A DNA stretch of 64,000 nt from Mesonia oceanica (GTDB lineage Bacteria; Bacteroidota; Bacteroidia; Flavobacteriales; Flavobacteriaceae). Below are positions 35,684 to 44,205 of this stretch, one piece after another; the first letter of the stretch is position 1; the number at the start of each line of letters is the position of its first letter. The stretch is taken from positions 186,001 through 250,000 of the forward strand of contig NZ_CABVMM010000004.1 of NCBI RefSeq assembly GCF_902499555.1, in the 5' to 3' direction. A model generated the notes under the pieces. That model was not told the DNA's origin, ran no database searches, and saw only the letters and a program-made list of their open reading frames with translations. The position numbers were made by a program, and so were the translations under genes.

Positions 35684-37141
35684 ATGAAAAAAATAATCAT
35701 CATAGGTTCAGGATTTTCTTCCATAGCATCATCTTGTTACCTGGCCCAACAAGGCCATAAAGTGGAAATTTTCGAAAAAAATGACACCATTGGCGGAAGG
35801 GCAAGACAATATAAAAAAGACGGTTTTACCTTCGACATTGGCCCTACTTGGTACTGGATGCCCGATGTTTTTGAACGCTTTTTTGCTGATTTTGGCAAAA
35901 AACCTTCTGATTATTACCAGCTTCTAAAACTGAGTCCAGCCTATCAAGTGTACTTTGGCGAAGAAGATAAAATTACCATTGGCGATACCTTAGAAAAAAT
36001 CTATACTGAGTTTGATCGCATTGAACCCGGTAGCTCACAAAAGCTAAAAAAGTTTATCGATCAAGCAAAAGATAATTATGATATTGCCATTAAAGATTTG
36101 GTATATCGTCCCGGTGAATCTCCGTTAGAACTTGTGACTTTAGAAACTGCAAAAAAACTAGGACAATTTTTCAGTACTATTGCTAGAGAAGTACGCAAAG
36201 AATTTAAGAATAAAAAATTGGTTCAAGTACTTGAATTTCCAGTGCTATTTTTAGGAGCCAAACCCAGCGATACGCCCGCATTTTATAATTTCATGAACTT
36301 TGCCGATTTTGGTTTAGGTACGTGGCATCCCAAAGGCGGTATGTATCAAGTAATTTTAGGAATTCAGCGTTTAGCAGAATCACTAGGAGTAAAATTCAAT
36401 ACCCATCAAAATGTTGAAAAGATTTTGGTTGAAAACAAAACTGCTACCGGAATTATCGCCAATGGAACCGAACACCAAGCCGATATTGTGTTAAGTGGTG
36501 CAGATTATCACCATTCAGAAACCTTATTAGATCAACCTTATCGACAATATTCTGAAAGCTTTTGGGAAAAGAAAACTTTTGCACCTTCTTCCCTACTCTT
36601 TTATGTAGGTTTTGATAAGAAATTGAAAAATGTTGAACATCACTCCTTGTTTTTTGATGTCGATTTTGAAAAACATGCACACGCTATTTATGATGTAAGT
36701 GAATGGCCCGAAGACCCCCTCTTCTATGCAAGTTTCCCTTCAAAAACAGATGAAAATTCTGCCCCAGAAGGTAAAGAAGCAGGTATATTTCTCATTCCCT
36801 TAGCACCGGGAATAAAAGATGAACAAGCGTTAAGAGAACGTTATTTTGAAAAAATAATTACTCGTTTTGAAAAAATAACGCAACAAAAAATCAAAAAAAA
36901 TATTATATTCAAAAAAAGCTTCTGTGTGAACGATTTTATTAAAGAATATAACTCTTATAAAGGGAATGCTTATGGTTTAGCCAATACGCTTTTACAGACC
37001 GCTTTTTTAAGACCAAAATTAAAAAGCAAAAAAGTAAAAGGCTTGTATTTTACAGGACAGCTAACCGTACCGGGACCGGGCGTTCCTCCTGCATTAATTT
37101 CAGGGAAATTAGTTTCGGACCTTATTAAAAAATATGAATAA
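35684..37141 (+). CDS. crtI: Phytoene desaturase (CrtI type)
   Basis: CrtI desaturates phytoene to lycopene using FAD. The dinucleotide motif IIGSGFSSIASSCYLAQQGH is at the N-terminus, then the CrtI signature GGRARQYKKDGFTFDIGPTW. The C-terminal FAD/CrtI motif TGQLTVPGPGVPPALISGK is present. The 485 residues are normal for the family. It begins directly after the MerR stop and overlaps crtB by 8 bp, so the crt genes form one operon. Confidence 0.94.
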   Translation: MKKIIIIGSGFSSIASSCYLAQQGHKVEIFEKNDTIGGRARQYKKDGFTFDIGPTWYWMPDVFERFFADFGKKPSDYYQLLKLSPAYQVYFGEEDKITIGDTLEKIYTEFDRIEPGSSQKLKKFIDQAKDNYDIAIKDLVYRPGESPLELVTLETAKKLGQFFSTIAREVRKEFKNKKLVQVLEFPVLFLGAKPSDTPAFYNFMNFADFGLGTWHPKGGMYQVILGIQRLAESLGVKFNTHQNVEKILVENKTATGIIANGTEHQADIVLSGADYHHSETLLDQPYRQYSESFWEKKTFAPSSLLFYVGFDKKLKNVEHHSLFFDVDFEKHAHAIYDVSEWPEDPLFYASFPSKTDENSAPEGKEAGIFLIPLAPGIKDEQALRERYFEKIITRFEKITQQKIKKNIIFKKSFCVNDFIKEYNSYKGNAYGLANTLLQTAFLRPKLKSKKVKGLYFTGQLTVPGPGVPPALISGKLVSDLIKKYE

Positions 37142-37985
37142 TACCATGAAATCTATTTTTGATTCTGTATCCAGGCAATGCAGCCAAACCGTTACCAATT
37201 CGTACAGTACTTCGTTTTCGGTAGCGACCAAATTATTGGCTCCCTCCATTAGGCAGGATATTTACAATATTTATGGCTTTGTCCGTTTTGCGGATGAAAT
37301 AGTAGATACTTTTCACGATTACGATAAAGAAAAGCTTTTTAACGATTTTGAAATAGAAATGTATAAAGCTATTGAAAATAAAATTAGCTTGAATCCCATT
37401 TTAAATGCTTTTCAAGAAACCGTTCATACCTATAACATTCCAGCCGAATTATACGAGGCATTTATGAAAAGTATGCGGATGGACTTACATAAATCCACCT
37501 ACCTAACCACCGAGGAATACGAAACTTATATCTATGGAAGTGCGGATGTAGTGGGGTTAATGTGTTTAAAAGTTTTTGTGAAAGGAGATCAAGAAAAGTA
37601 CGATGAATTGAAAAGTGACGCTATGAAGCTTGGTTCGGCCTTTCAAAAAGTTAATTTCCTAAGAGACCTAAAAGCGGACTATGAAGATTTAAGCCGAAGT
37701 TATTTTCCCAATACCAATTTAGAACAATTGGATGAAGCTTCTAAACAAAAAATCATTCAAGAGATTGAAGATGATTTCGCCAAAGCTTTACGTGGAATTG
37801 CTAAACTTCCGGTAGAAGCAAAATTAGGAGTTTATACTGCATATGTTTACTTTTTTAAATTGTTGACAAAACTAAAAGCCGTACCTTCGTTAGAAATCAG
37901 AAAAAAACGCATAAGAGTCCCCAATTATGAAAAAGCAGGACTTTTAGCCAAATGTTATGTTTCTTACAGACTTAATTTAATATAA
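37134..37985 (+). CDS. crtB: Phytoene synthase
   Basis: CrtB joins two geranylgeranyl diphosphates head-to-head to make phytoene. Both aspartate-rich Mg-diphosphate motifs are visible, DEIVD in GFVRFADEIVDTF and DLKAD in VNFLRDLKADYEDL, together with the prenyltransferase opening CSQTVTNSYSTSFSVATKLL. The length is 283 residues. The ATG at 37134 overlaps crtI; an ATG at 37146 is an alternative. Confidence 0.94.
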   Translation: MNNTMKSIFDSVSRQCSQTVTNSYSTSFSVATKLLAPSIRQDIYNIYGFVRFADEIVDTFHDYDKEKLFNDFEIEMYKAIENKISLNPILNAFQETVHTYNIPAELYEAFMKSMRMDLHKSTYLTTEEYETYIYGSADVVGLMCLKVFVKGDQEKYDELKSDAMKLGSAFQKVNFLRDLKADYEDLSRSYFPNTNLEQLDEASKQKIIQEIEDDFAKALRGIAKLPVEAKLGVYTAYVYFFKLLTKLKAVPSLEIRKKRIRVPNYEKAGLLAKCYVSYRLNLI

Positions 37986-37988
37986 AAA

Positions 37989-38117
37989 ATGATGACGATT
38001 ATATTTTCCATTATATTCTTAGCATTTGTGATCACAATGCTGAAGTTCACGATTTCAATACCAAAGTTAAAAGTTGAACGTATTCGAGTACAAAAACGAA
38101 ATTACCCTAAATTATAA
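37989..38117 (+). CDS. 42-residue single-helix membrane peptide in the crt operon
   Basis: ATGATG opens a 42-codon frame 3 bp after crtB and ends 8 bp before crtZ. The product is one hydrophobic helix (MTIIFSIIFLAFVITMLKF, residues 2-20) followed by a basic tail (KLKVERIRVQKRNYPKL). It fills the crtB-crtZ gap at operon-like spacing and has positive-inside topology, so it looks like a real small membrane protein. No family is known to me. It might help anchor or assemble carotenoid enzymes; that is inference. Confidence 0.55.
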   Translation: MMTIIFSIIFLAFVITMLKFTISIPKLKVERIRVQKRNYPKL

Positions 38118-38125
38118 CTTAAGTT

Positions 38126-38575
38126 ATGCACACCGTTTATTGGATACTTATTTTCTTAGGAACCTTCTTTTTTATGGAATTTATGGCGTGGTTTACCCAT
38201 AAATACATTATGCACGGTTTTTTATGGTCTTTACATAAAGACCACCACCACAAAGATCACAGTAGCTGGTGGGAACGTAACGACCTCTTTTTTGTGTTTT
38301 ATGCCTTGGTAAGTATTGGTTGTTTTTTACTTTGGCGTTACGAAGATGTTTGGTTTACCTTGCCTATTGGTTTAGGAATCCTAGCTTACGGAATGGCTTA
38401 TTTTACCGTTCACGATATTTTTATCCATCAACGTTTTAAACTATTTAGAAATGCCAATAACTGGTATGCCCGTGGTATTCGAAGAGCGCATAAAATGCAC
38501 CACAAACATTTAGGAAAAGACCACGGTGAAAACTTCGGAATGTTAATCGTGCCTTTTAAATATTTCAAAAAGTAA
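38126..38575 (+). CDS. crtZ: Beta-carotene 3-hydroxylase (CrtZ type)
   Basis: CrtZ adds 3-hydroxyls to beta-carotene, giving zeaxanthin, the usual yellow pigment of marine flavobacteria. The 149-residue membrane enzyme carries the diiron histidine boxes HKYIMH, HKDHHHKDH, HDIFIHQR and HKMHHKH, spread over about four membrane spans. The length matches bacterial CrtZ. It is the last gene of the contiguous crt block before an interposed three-gene cassette. Confidence 0.93.
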   Translation: MHTVYWILIFLGTFFFMEFMAWFTHKYIMHGFLWSLHKDHHHKDHSSWWERNDLFFVFYALVSIGCFLLWRYEDVWFTLPIGLGILAYGMAYFTVHDIFIHQRFKLFRNANNWYARGIRRAHKMHHKHLGKDHGENFGMLIVPFKYFKK

Positions 38576-38628
38576 GCGTTACAATTCATTTTGGATGTTG
38601 ATTAAACTTTAAAAATTAAAAGAAAATA

Positions 38629-39060
38629 GTGTTATCTAAAAAAACTAAATATGCTATTAATGCGCTTGTCTATATTGCAAAAAACAAACACGAACAACCC
38701 ATATCGGTAAGTAAAATTTCTGAAGAACAAAATATTCCTCTCAAATTTCTAGAGTCAATCCTTACTGAACTCAAAAACGCTCGAATTCTCAATAGCAAAA
38801 AAGGAAAATACGGTGGTTATTCTCTAAATGGAACCACAGAAGAAATTCATATGGCGCAAGTCTTGCGATTATTTGATGGTGCAATTGCCTTACTCCCCTG
38901 TGTAACTTATAGATTTTATGAACGCTGTGAAGAATGTATTGATGAAGAAACCTGTGGTATTCGTCAAATAGCAATGGAAATACGTAATGAAACCGTAAAG
39001 CGATTGAAAGCTGCAACCCTTGAAGACATAATTGAAAGAGAGAAAATCCTTAAAAAATAA
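38629..39060 (+). CDS. Rrf2-family transcriptional regulator
   Basis: This 143-residue winged-helix protein has typical Rrf2 features (LSKKTKYAINALVYIA at the start; ISVSKISEEQNIPLKFLESI as the DNA-reading helices; KKGKYGGYSL wing). It has four cysteines in the pattern C-x8-C-x2-C-x5-C (PCVTYRFYERCEECIDEETC), so an Fe-S cluster or thiol switch is possible, though the spacing differs from IscR. The start codon is GTG. It precedes a DUF2490 gene and a PiT-family permease, with a palindrome between. Rrf2 proteins such as CymR control sulfur metabolism. Confidence 0.9.
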   Translation: MLSKKTKYAINALVYIAKNKHEQPISVSKISEEQNIPLKFLESILTELKNARILNSKKGKYGGYSLNGTTEEIHMAQVLRLFDGAIALLPCVTYRFYERCEECIDEETCGIRQIAMEIRNETVKRLKAATLEDIIEREKILKK

Positions 39061-39077
39061 TTTTTTTATTTTTATAC

Positions 39078-39094
39078 CCTACTAATTTGGTAGG
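39078..39094. promoter_or_regulatory. 17-bp palindrome, putative Rrf2 operator
   Basis: CCTACTAATTTGGTAGG is symmetric at all positions except one symmetric pair and the centre base. It lies 43 bp upstream of the DUF2490 start and just after rrf2, where the adjacent Rrf2 repressor could control DUF2490 and the permease. Confidence 0.5.
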
Positions 39095-39137
39095 AATAAT
39101 AGGTTTTAATATTTTCGTCAAATATTTTAGAAATTTC

Positions 39138-39866
39138 ATGAAAGAATTTAAACTAATAGCCGCGAATATTTTTTTCATTTATGTTTTTTCAACGACTGCA
39201 ATTGCACAAAAAAAAATTACCAAACAGCACCTTCTCTGGACCCGATATAGCTTAAAACTAAAAATTAGCAACAATTACCAAATAAGGCAGGAGTTAGAAG
39301 AAAGAACCTATTGGTTTCCTTGGCGCCAACATCAATTTGTATCAAGAACTTTTGCAGAAAGAAAACTTGGTAAAGGCTGGAATACAGGAGTTGGTTTTAC
39401 TTATTTTATACAATCACTACCTCACGACCCAGAAATTAAAAATTTTAACAACCGAACCGAGTTACGTCCACAACTTGAAATAACATATAAACAGCAGCTA
39501 TCTGAGAAAATAATTTTGCATCATCGCTATTGGAGTGAATTTCGATTTTTTGAACAACCTAATCACTCTTTTAAATTTGGTAATAACCGAACGCGTTATA
39601 AATTCGAAATAAGATATTTCCCTTCAAAAGATCTAACATTAAAAGCTTTTGAAGAAATACATATAAACATTGGCAAAAATATCGTCAACAACGTATTTGA
39701 TCAAAATAGATACGGGACAAGTATTCAATATATACCTTTTAAAAATCTAGGCTTTGAATTAGGCTATCTAAATTGGTTTCAACAAAGAAAGTCAGGAACA
39801 GAATACTACAACCGTCAAATTGTAAGGTTAACTATTCACCATATCATAAATCTAAAAAATAACTAA
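39138..39866 (+). CDS. DUF2490 outer-membrane-type protein
   Basis: This is an exported beta-rich protein with a signal peptide ending STTAIAQ. Aromatic-rich alternating strands (YQIRQELEERTYWFPWRQHQ, GWNTGVGFTYFIQSLP, IILHHRYWSEFRFFEQ) fit the DUF2490 family, likely an outer-membrane barrel. The frame is open from 39087, but I use the ATG at 39138 because it yields a proper signal peptide and leaves the palindromic operator upstream. The permease gene starts 2 bp after its stop. Its function is unknown; passage of the permease substrate through the outer membrane is a possibility. Confidence 0.78.
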   Translation: MKEFKLIAANIFFIYVFSTTAIAQKKITKQHLLWTRYSLKLKISNNYQIRQELEERTYWFPWRQHQFVSRTFAERKLGKGWNTGVGFTYFIQSLPHDPEIKNFNNRTELRPQLEITYKQQLSEKIILHHRYWSEFRFFEQPNHSFKFGNNRTRYKFEIRYFPSKDLTLKAFEEIHINIGKNIVNNVFDQNRYGTSIQYIPFKNLGFELGYLNWFQQRKSGTEYYNRQIVRLTIHHIINLKNN

Positions 39867-39868
39867 TC

Positions 39869-40888
39869 ATGTCAGGACTGTTCAACATCTTAACTATTCC
39901 GTTTTTATTGGCTATGTTTCTCGCTATCAATATGGGTGGTAGTGGAACCGCACCTTCTTTTTCAGCTGCTTATGGAGCAAATGTTATAAAACGAACTGTA
40001 ATTCCGGGGCTTTTCGGGATTATGGTGCTCGCAGGTGCATTAATTGCAGGGAAAGAAGTTTCTTTAACCTTGGGAAAAGGTTTATTAGATCATTCCTTTT
40101 TCACACCACTAAATACATCTGTAATTCTATTATCAATTGGGTTATCCTTACTCATCGCCAACTTAATTGGTGTTCCACAGTCAACAAGCCAGGCAACTGT
40201 GCTTTCAATAGCTGGTGCGGCAACAGCCTTAGATGGATTAAACCTAAATAAATTACTTTATGACATTATTCCTACTTGGATTATCTTACCCATCATCTCT
40301 TTCTTTATCGTTTTAATTCTTTCTAAATGGATTTTCCCCTTTATCAAAACCAAAATTTTAAAAAATAAATTTTCAGATTTAAATAAACATAAAGGTTTAA
40401 AGGCTGTTTTAATTTTATCATCACTTTACGTAGCATTTTCTATAGGTGCAAATAACGTTGCTAATGCTGCTGCCCCTATCGCTTCTTTAACAGCTAATGA
40501 AATAGGACAAGAGGCCATTAAAAATTTTCTACCAATTATAATTTTATCTGTTTTAATTGTCGCCCCTTGCTTTGCTATTGGCAGCTCGTTGTTTGGACAT
40601 AAAGTGACAAAAAAAACAGGGAAACAAATTGTAAAAGTATCTCCATTTTACGCAACTGTAATTGCCTTAATCGTATCAAGTTTATTATTATTTGCTTCTG
40701 TAGCAAAAGGAATTCCCACTTCATTAGTTCAGTTAAATGGAGCAGCATTTATCGCTTTAAGTATTAGCAAAAATGGATTTAAGCATACATTTAAAAATAA
40801 AACTGTAAAGCAATTTTTCTCAGTGTGGGCAATAGCCCCTATTTTTGCTTATATTTTGACTTTTACGCTAATTACAATTTTAAAATAA
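39869..40888 (+). CDS. PiT-family permease, possibly a CysP-like sulfate transporter
   Basis: This 339-residue membrane protein has about 10-11 helices and two inverted PiT repeats. The second half keeps a near-canonical motif, FSIGANNVANAAAPIASL. The first half is degenerate (NMGGSGTAPSFSAAYGANVI) where phosphate transporters carry GAND. Degenerate first repeats and this short length resemble CysP of Bacillus subtilis, a PiT-family sulfate permease. Together with the upstream Rrf2 gene (CymR-type regulators control cysteine synthesis), sulfate is at least as likely a substrate as phosphate. No pho or cys gene is adjacent to settle it. Confidence 0.8.
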   Translation: MSGLFNILTIPFLLAMFLAINMGGSGTAPSFSAAYGANVIKRTVIPGLFGIMVLAGALIAGKEVSLTLGKGLLDHSFFTPLNTSVILLSIGLSLLIANLIGVPQSTSQATVLSIAGAATALDGLNLNKLLYDIIPTWIILPIISFFIVLILSKWIFPFIKTKILKNKFSDLNKHKGLKAVLILSSLYVAFSIGANNVANAAAPIASLTANEIGQEAIKNFLPIIILSVLIVAPCFAIGSSLFGHKVTKKTGKQIVKVSPFYATVIALIVSSLLLFASVAKGIPTSLVQLNGAAFIALSISKNGFKHTFKNKTVKQFFSVWAIAPIFAYILTFTLITILK

Positions 40889-40915
40889 AAGGAGTTTGTT
40901 TAGCTTTACCAAGCT

Positions 40916-42055
40916 ATGAATAAAACGTACGATTATATTATTATAGGAAGTGGTTTAGCTGGACTCCAATTAGCCTTGGCATTTTCCAAAGATGAATATT
41001 TTCAGCATAAAAAAATTGCACTTCTCGATAAATCCACAAAAACTGAAAACGATAAAACCTGGTGCTTTTGGGAACAAGGAGAAGGGAATTGGAAACCAAT
41101 CATTCATAAATCTTGGTCGGCCGGTGCAGTAATCACTTCATCAAAATATATTGAATTTCAATTAGCCCCCTACCAATACAAAATGGTGAGGTCAATTGAT
41201 TTTTATGAGTTTGTTTTAGCTGAATTGAAAAATTCTGCAATTGAATTTATTCACGAAGAAGTTATTGAAACTGAAGAAAAAGAAAATTCTGTTAGCGTAA
41301 TTACTTCAACCCAAACTTATCAAACTTCTTATGTTTTTGATAGTCGAATCCCGAAAGAGTATTTTAGTGAAAGAGAAAAATACATCCACATCTATCAACA
41401 TTTTAAAGGCTGGATGATTGAAACGGAGCATCCTATTTTTGATGATGAAAAATTCACGATGATGGATTATCGCCTCAAGTGGAAAAACGCTACCAGTTTC
41501 ACCTATATTTTACCTATTTCAGCAACCAAAGCTTTTGTAGAATATACTTTTTTTACGCCTTTTACTACCGATGGAAAAGTATATGATGAACAACTAAAAA
41601 AGTATATTGAAAAATACCTTCAGTTAAAAAATTATCAAATTACAGAAACGGAAATGGGAATCATTCCAATGACCAATTTTCCTTTTCAGAATTTCCATAG
41701 CCAGCGAATCACCAAAATAGGAACTGCGGGAGGCTGGGTAAAAGCTTCTACGGGTTATTCATTTAAACATACCGAGAAGAAAATTGAAAAACTAATAGAG
41801 AACCTCAAACAAAATAAGCTTCCATATCAAGGCTTATTAAATCCTAAATTTCAGTATTACGATAAAGTATTTTTAAAAGTCTTGGAACAGGAAAATGATA
41901 AAGGCGAATGGATTTTTGAAAATTTCTACCAGAAAAATTCTATTCAAGAAGTATTTCAATATTTAGATGAAGAAACCAACTTTCAGCAAGATTTAAAAAT
42001 CATGGGCAGTTTATTTTCTTCTGCTTTTGTAAAAGCTTTTTTCAAAACTTTATAG
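40916..42055 (+). CDS. crtY: Lycopene beta-cyclase (CrtY type)
   Basis: CrtY closes both ends of lycopene to beta-carotene. The N-terminal dinucleotide motif YIIIGSGLAGLQLALAFS is followed by the cyclase signature DKTWCFWEQGEGNWKPII, then FTYILPISATKAFVEYTFF and IGTAGGWVKASTGYSF, all typical of bacterial CrtY. The length is 379 residues. It is separated from crtZ by the Rrf2/DUF2490/permease cassette and starts 27 bp after the permease stop. Its stop abuts that of the convergent TlpA-like gene with no base between. Confidence 0.93.
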   Translation: MNKTYDYIIIGSGLAGLQLALAFSKDEYFQHKKIALLDKSTKTENDKTWCFWEQGEGNWKPIIHKSWSAGAVITSSKYIEFQLAPYQYKMVRSIDFYEFVLAELKNSAIEFIHEEVIETEEKENSVSVITSTQTYQTSYVFDSRIPKEYFSEREKYIHIYQHFKGWMIETEHPIFDDEKFTMMDYRLKWKNATSFTYILPISATKAFVEYTFFTPFTTDGKVYDEQLKKYIEKYLQLKNYQITETEMGIIPMTNFPFQNFHSQRITKIGTAGGWVKASTGYSFKHTEKKIEKLIENLKQNKLPYQGLLNPKFQYYDKVFLKVLEQENDKGEWIFENFYQKNSIQEVFQYLDEETNFQQDLKIMGSLFSSAFVKAFFKTL

Positions 42056-42616
42056 TTATTCAGCAATCAATTTATCTAAAACCGTAGTAAATCGGTCACT
42101 GGTCCAGTTGGCCGTTCCGGTTTTGTCAAACACAATCTTTCCATTTTTAGAAATCACATAAGTAGTTGGCAAAGCATTAGAAGATAAAACATCCGGTGTT
42201 TTACTTGTCGAAAAATATATCGGGAAAGTATATTCATGCTTTTTCATAAAAATGCTTACTTTTTCAGGATCATCATTGGTCACAAAATAAAAATCTACTT
42301 GTGTTTTATAAGCTTGATAAAGTTCTTCTAAATCGGGCATTTCTGCAATACAGGGCGGACACCAAGTAGCCCAATAATTTATAAAAACCACTTTGTTTTT
42401 TGATTCTTCCAGATTTTTCCAACGACCATAAGGATCTTCTAACTTCCAATAATAATTTTCTAACTGTTTTTGATTTTTGGTAGCTACTTCTGCTGGTGTA
42501 GAAGCCAGAAGTTGGTTTACAAAAACCTGAATTTCTTTTCTAGTCTGCGGAATGGTAAGCAAGATAATCACTAAAACTATCAAGATATTGCTCCAGTATT
42601 TTCTTATAAATTTCAT
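42056..42616 (-). CDS. TlpA/ResA-like membrane-anchored thioredoxin
   Basis: This 186-residue protein has an N-terminal membrane anchor (WSNILIVLVIILLTI) and a periplasmic thioredoxin fold. The redox motif is WCPPC in VFINYWATWCPPCIAEMPDL, and the cis-proline segment ALPTTYVISKNGKIVF is present. TlpA/ResA proteins reduce disulfides outside the membrane, for example for cytochrome maturation; no cytochrome genes are near. It is convergent with crtY. Confidence 0.88.
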   Translation of the reverse strand: MKFIRKYWSNILIVLVIILLTIPQTRKEIQVFVNQLLASTPAEVATKNQKQLENYYWKLEDPYGRWKNLEESKNKVVFINYWATWCPPCIAEMPDLEELYQAYKTQVDFYFVTNDDPEKVSIFMKKHEYTFPIYFSTSKTPDVLSSNALPTTYVISKNGKIVFDKTGTANWTSDRFTTVLDKLIAE

Positions 42617-42732
42617 AGTTGCAAAATAAGGAAAGTGTTATTGATTTCAAGTCTTAATTATTTATTAAGTCTGAATGAATTTCAACTTCATCATAAATTT
42701 TCTTACTAATTTCAACTAAAATAAATTTTACT

Positions 42733-43578
42733 ATGAAATATTACCACCTTAACAACCGAAATAAAATTCCAAGCATTGGTTTTGGCACTTATCAAGCGGA
42801 AGAAAAAGAAGGCATTGAAGCTGTAAAAAAAGCATTAAAAACAGGCTATCGATTAATTGATACTGCTGCCAAATATAAAAATGAAGAAGCCGTAGGAAAA
42901 GGAATTAAAGAAAGTAATGTACCACGTGAAGAAATTATGGTTACCACTAAATTGTGGCGAGAAAACTTGGGTTATGAAAATACAAAAAAGGCTTTTGAAA
43001 CTTCACTTAAAAAACTTGATCTTGATTATATCGATTTATACTTGATCCATTGGCCGGCAAATGCCAAAAACTATGATGATTGGGAAAAAACCAATAATGA
43101 AACTTGGCAAGCCATGGAAGAACTCGTAAAAGAAGGAAAAATCAAGAATATTGGTGTCAGTAATTTTTGGCCGGAACATTTAGAACCTTTATTAAAAACC
43201 GCTAAAATCAAACCCGTTATTAATCAAATTGAATTTCATCCGGGCTATTGGCAACCAGAGGTAACTAACTATTGTAAAGAACACGATATTTTAGTAGAAG
43301 CTTGGTCTCCGTTAGCTAGAGGGAAAGTTTTTGAGAATGATGAAATCAAAGCTATTGCTAAAAAACACCAAAAATCTGTAGCGCAAATTTGTTTACGTTG
43401 GATTTTAGAACACGAAGTTGTGGTTATCCCTAAATCTTCAACACCCGAACGTATTGAAGATAACTTTAATGTTTTTGATTTTCAGCTTTCAGCAGAAGAA
43501 ATAAAAACCATAGACAGTTTACCACAAATGGGGTTTAGTGGTGAACTTCCCAATCATTGGCCAGATAAGGTAAACTAA
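42733..43578 (+). CDS. Aldo/keto reductase
   Basis: This 281-residue NADPH-dependent reductase is of the AKR TIM-barrel family. The catalytic tetrad is readable: the Asp/Tyr region RLIDTAAKYKNEEAVGKGI, Lys in VTTKLW and His in LIHWPA. The cofactor motif IPKSSTPERIEDNF is near the C-terminus. The sequence is of the 2,5-diketogluconate reductase/YvgN-like subgroup; the real substrate is unknown. It stands alone, followed by a bidirectional terminator. Confidence 0.9.
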   Translation: MKYYHLNNRNKIPSIGFGTYQAEEKEGIEAVKKALKTGYRLIDTAAKYKNEEAVGKGIKESNVPREEIMVTTKLWRENLGYENTKKAFETSLKKLDLDYIDLYLIHWPANAKNYDDWEKTNNETWQAMEELVKEGKIKNIGVSNFWPEHLEPLLKTAKIKPVINQIEFHPGYWQPEVTNYCKEHDILVEAWSPLARGKVFENDEIKAIAKKHQKSVAQICLRWILEHEVVVIPKSSTPERIEDNFNVFDFQLSAEEIKTIDSLPQMGFSGELPNHWPDKVN

Positions 43579-43587
43579 TATCATAAA

Positions 43588-43625
43588 AAAACCTCTCCGG
43601 TCTTGACTTACCGGTGAGGTCTTTT
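43588..43625 (+). terminator. Bidirectional terminator between the aldo/keto reductase and PepSY-like genes
   Basis: ACCTC-T-CCGG (43591-43600) pairs with CCGG-T-GAGGT (43611-43620), with an A run before and T-rich DNA after. Confidence 0.8.
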
Positions 43626-43642
43626 CTATCTTTCTTCGTGCG

Positions 43643-44077
43643 TTACTTTGTTTCTTTTATTAGTTTTCCTTTAGCATCATAGACGACATCAATTTCATCG
43701 TTCCATTTTTCTAATTCTACTAAATAAGTAGTTTTTCCTTTTTCTTCACGAAGTTCACAATCATCAATACTGTAATCGCTATACCTATTTTTAATTGCAC
43801 TTTTTATAGCGGTAGGCAATTCATTGGGCTTAATTTCTTTTTCTAGTTTTACCTGCTTTCCATTAGCTGCGTACCAAACTTCATAATCCATTCGGTCAAT
43901 CTCAAATTCTACTTGATAATTATCCAATTTTTTTTCCCATTCAATATCTGTAGCGTTTTTATACGCTTTTTTAAATTGAGATTGAATAGCAGTTGGTACT
44001 TCAGAAGAAGCCATGTCTTGAGCATTCACAGTAAACCCAATAAATAGTAAAACGACTAAGCTTTTTAAAATTTTCAT
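43643..44077 (-). CDS. PepSY-like periplasmic protein 1
   Basis: This 144-residue exported protein has a signal peptide ending FTVNAQ. Its body holds two tandem PepSY-like units with the core x-W-x-x-x-x-D-x-Y-x-V-E-F (DIEWEKKLDNYQVEFEIDRM and the second KGKTTYLVELEKWNDEIDVV). In Bacteroidota such small proteins often sit beside two-component systems, and this one is divergent from a response regulator. The PepSY fold is thought to inhibit or sense peptidases; the function here is unknown. Confidence 0.8.
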   Translation of the reverse strand: MKILKSLVVLLFIGFTVNAQDMASSEVPTAIQSQFKKAYKNATDIEWEKKLDNYQVEFEIDRMDYEVWYAANGKQVKLEKEIKPNELPTAIKSAIKNRYSDYSIDDCELREEKGKTTYLVELEKWNDEIDVVYDAKGKLIKETK

Positions 44078-44153
44078 AGTATTTTATTTTTTAATTCGGT
44101 TCAAAAGAAAAACACAAATCTGAAATAAATTGGGAATGATTTATCGGTTTACT

Positions 44154-44171
44154 TTTCCCATTTCTTTCCAG
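44154..44171 (+). promoter_or_regulatory. 11-bp-spaced direct repeat, putative response-regulator site 1
   Basis: TTTCCCATTTCTTTCCAG contains TTTCC twice, 11 bp apart (44154 and 44165). It lies over the -33 region of the response-regulator promoter and in the shared divergent region with PepSY-like gene 1. A 16/18 match occurs at 46168-46185. Confidence 0.5.
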
Positions 44172-44180
44172 TTTTGAAAG

Positions 44181-44188
44181 TATCTTTG
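44181..44188 (+). promoter_or_regulatory. -7 box of the two-component operon
   Basis: TATCTTTG matches TAnnTTTG, 17 nt before the ATG at 44206. It starts 27 nt after the start of the direct repeat. Confidence 0.6.
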
Positions 44189-44205
44189 CCTGAAATTAAA
44201 TTTCC

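Noticed and set aside
40901..40908. TAGCTTTA as a crtY promoter -7 box
   Set aside because: Only 7 nt before the crtY ATG and lacks the final G; transcription would start at the codon itself, so a crtY-specific promoter is not supported.
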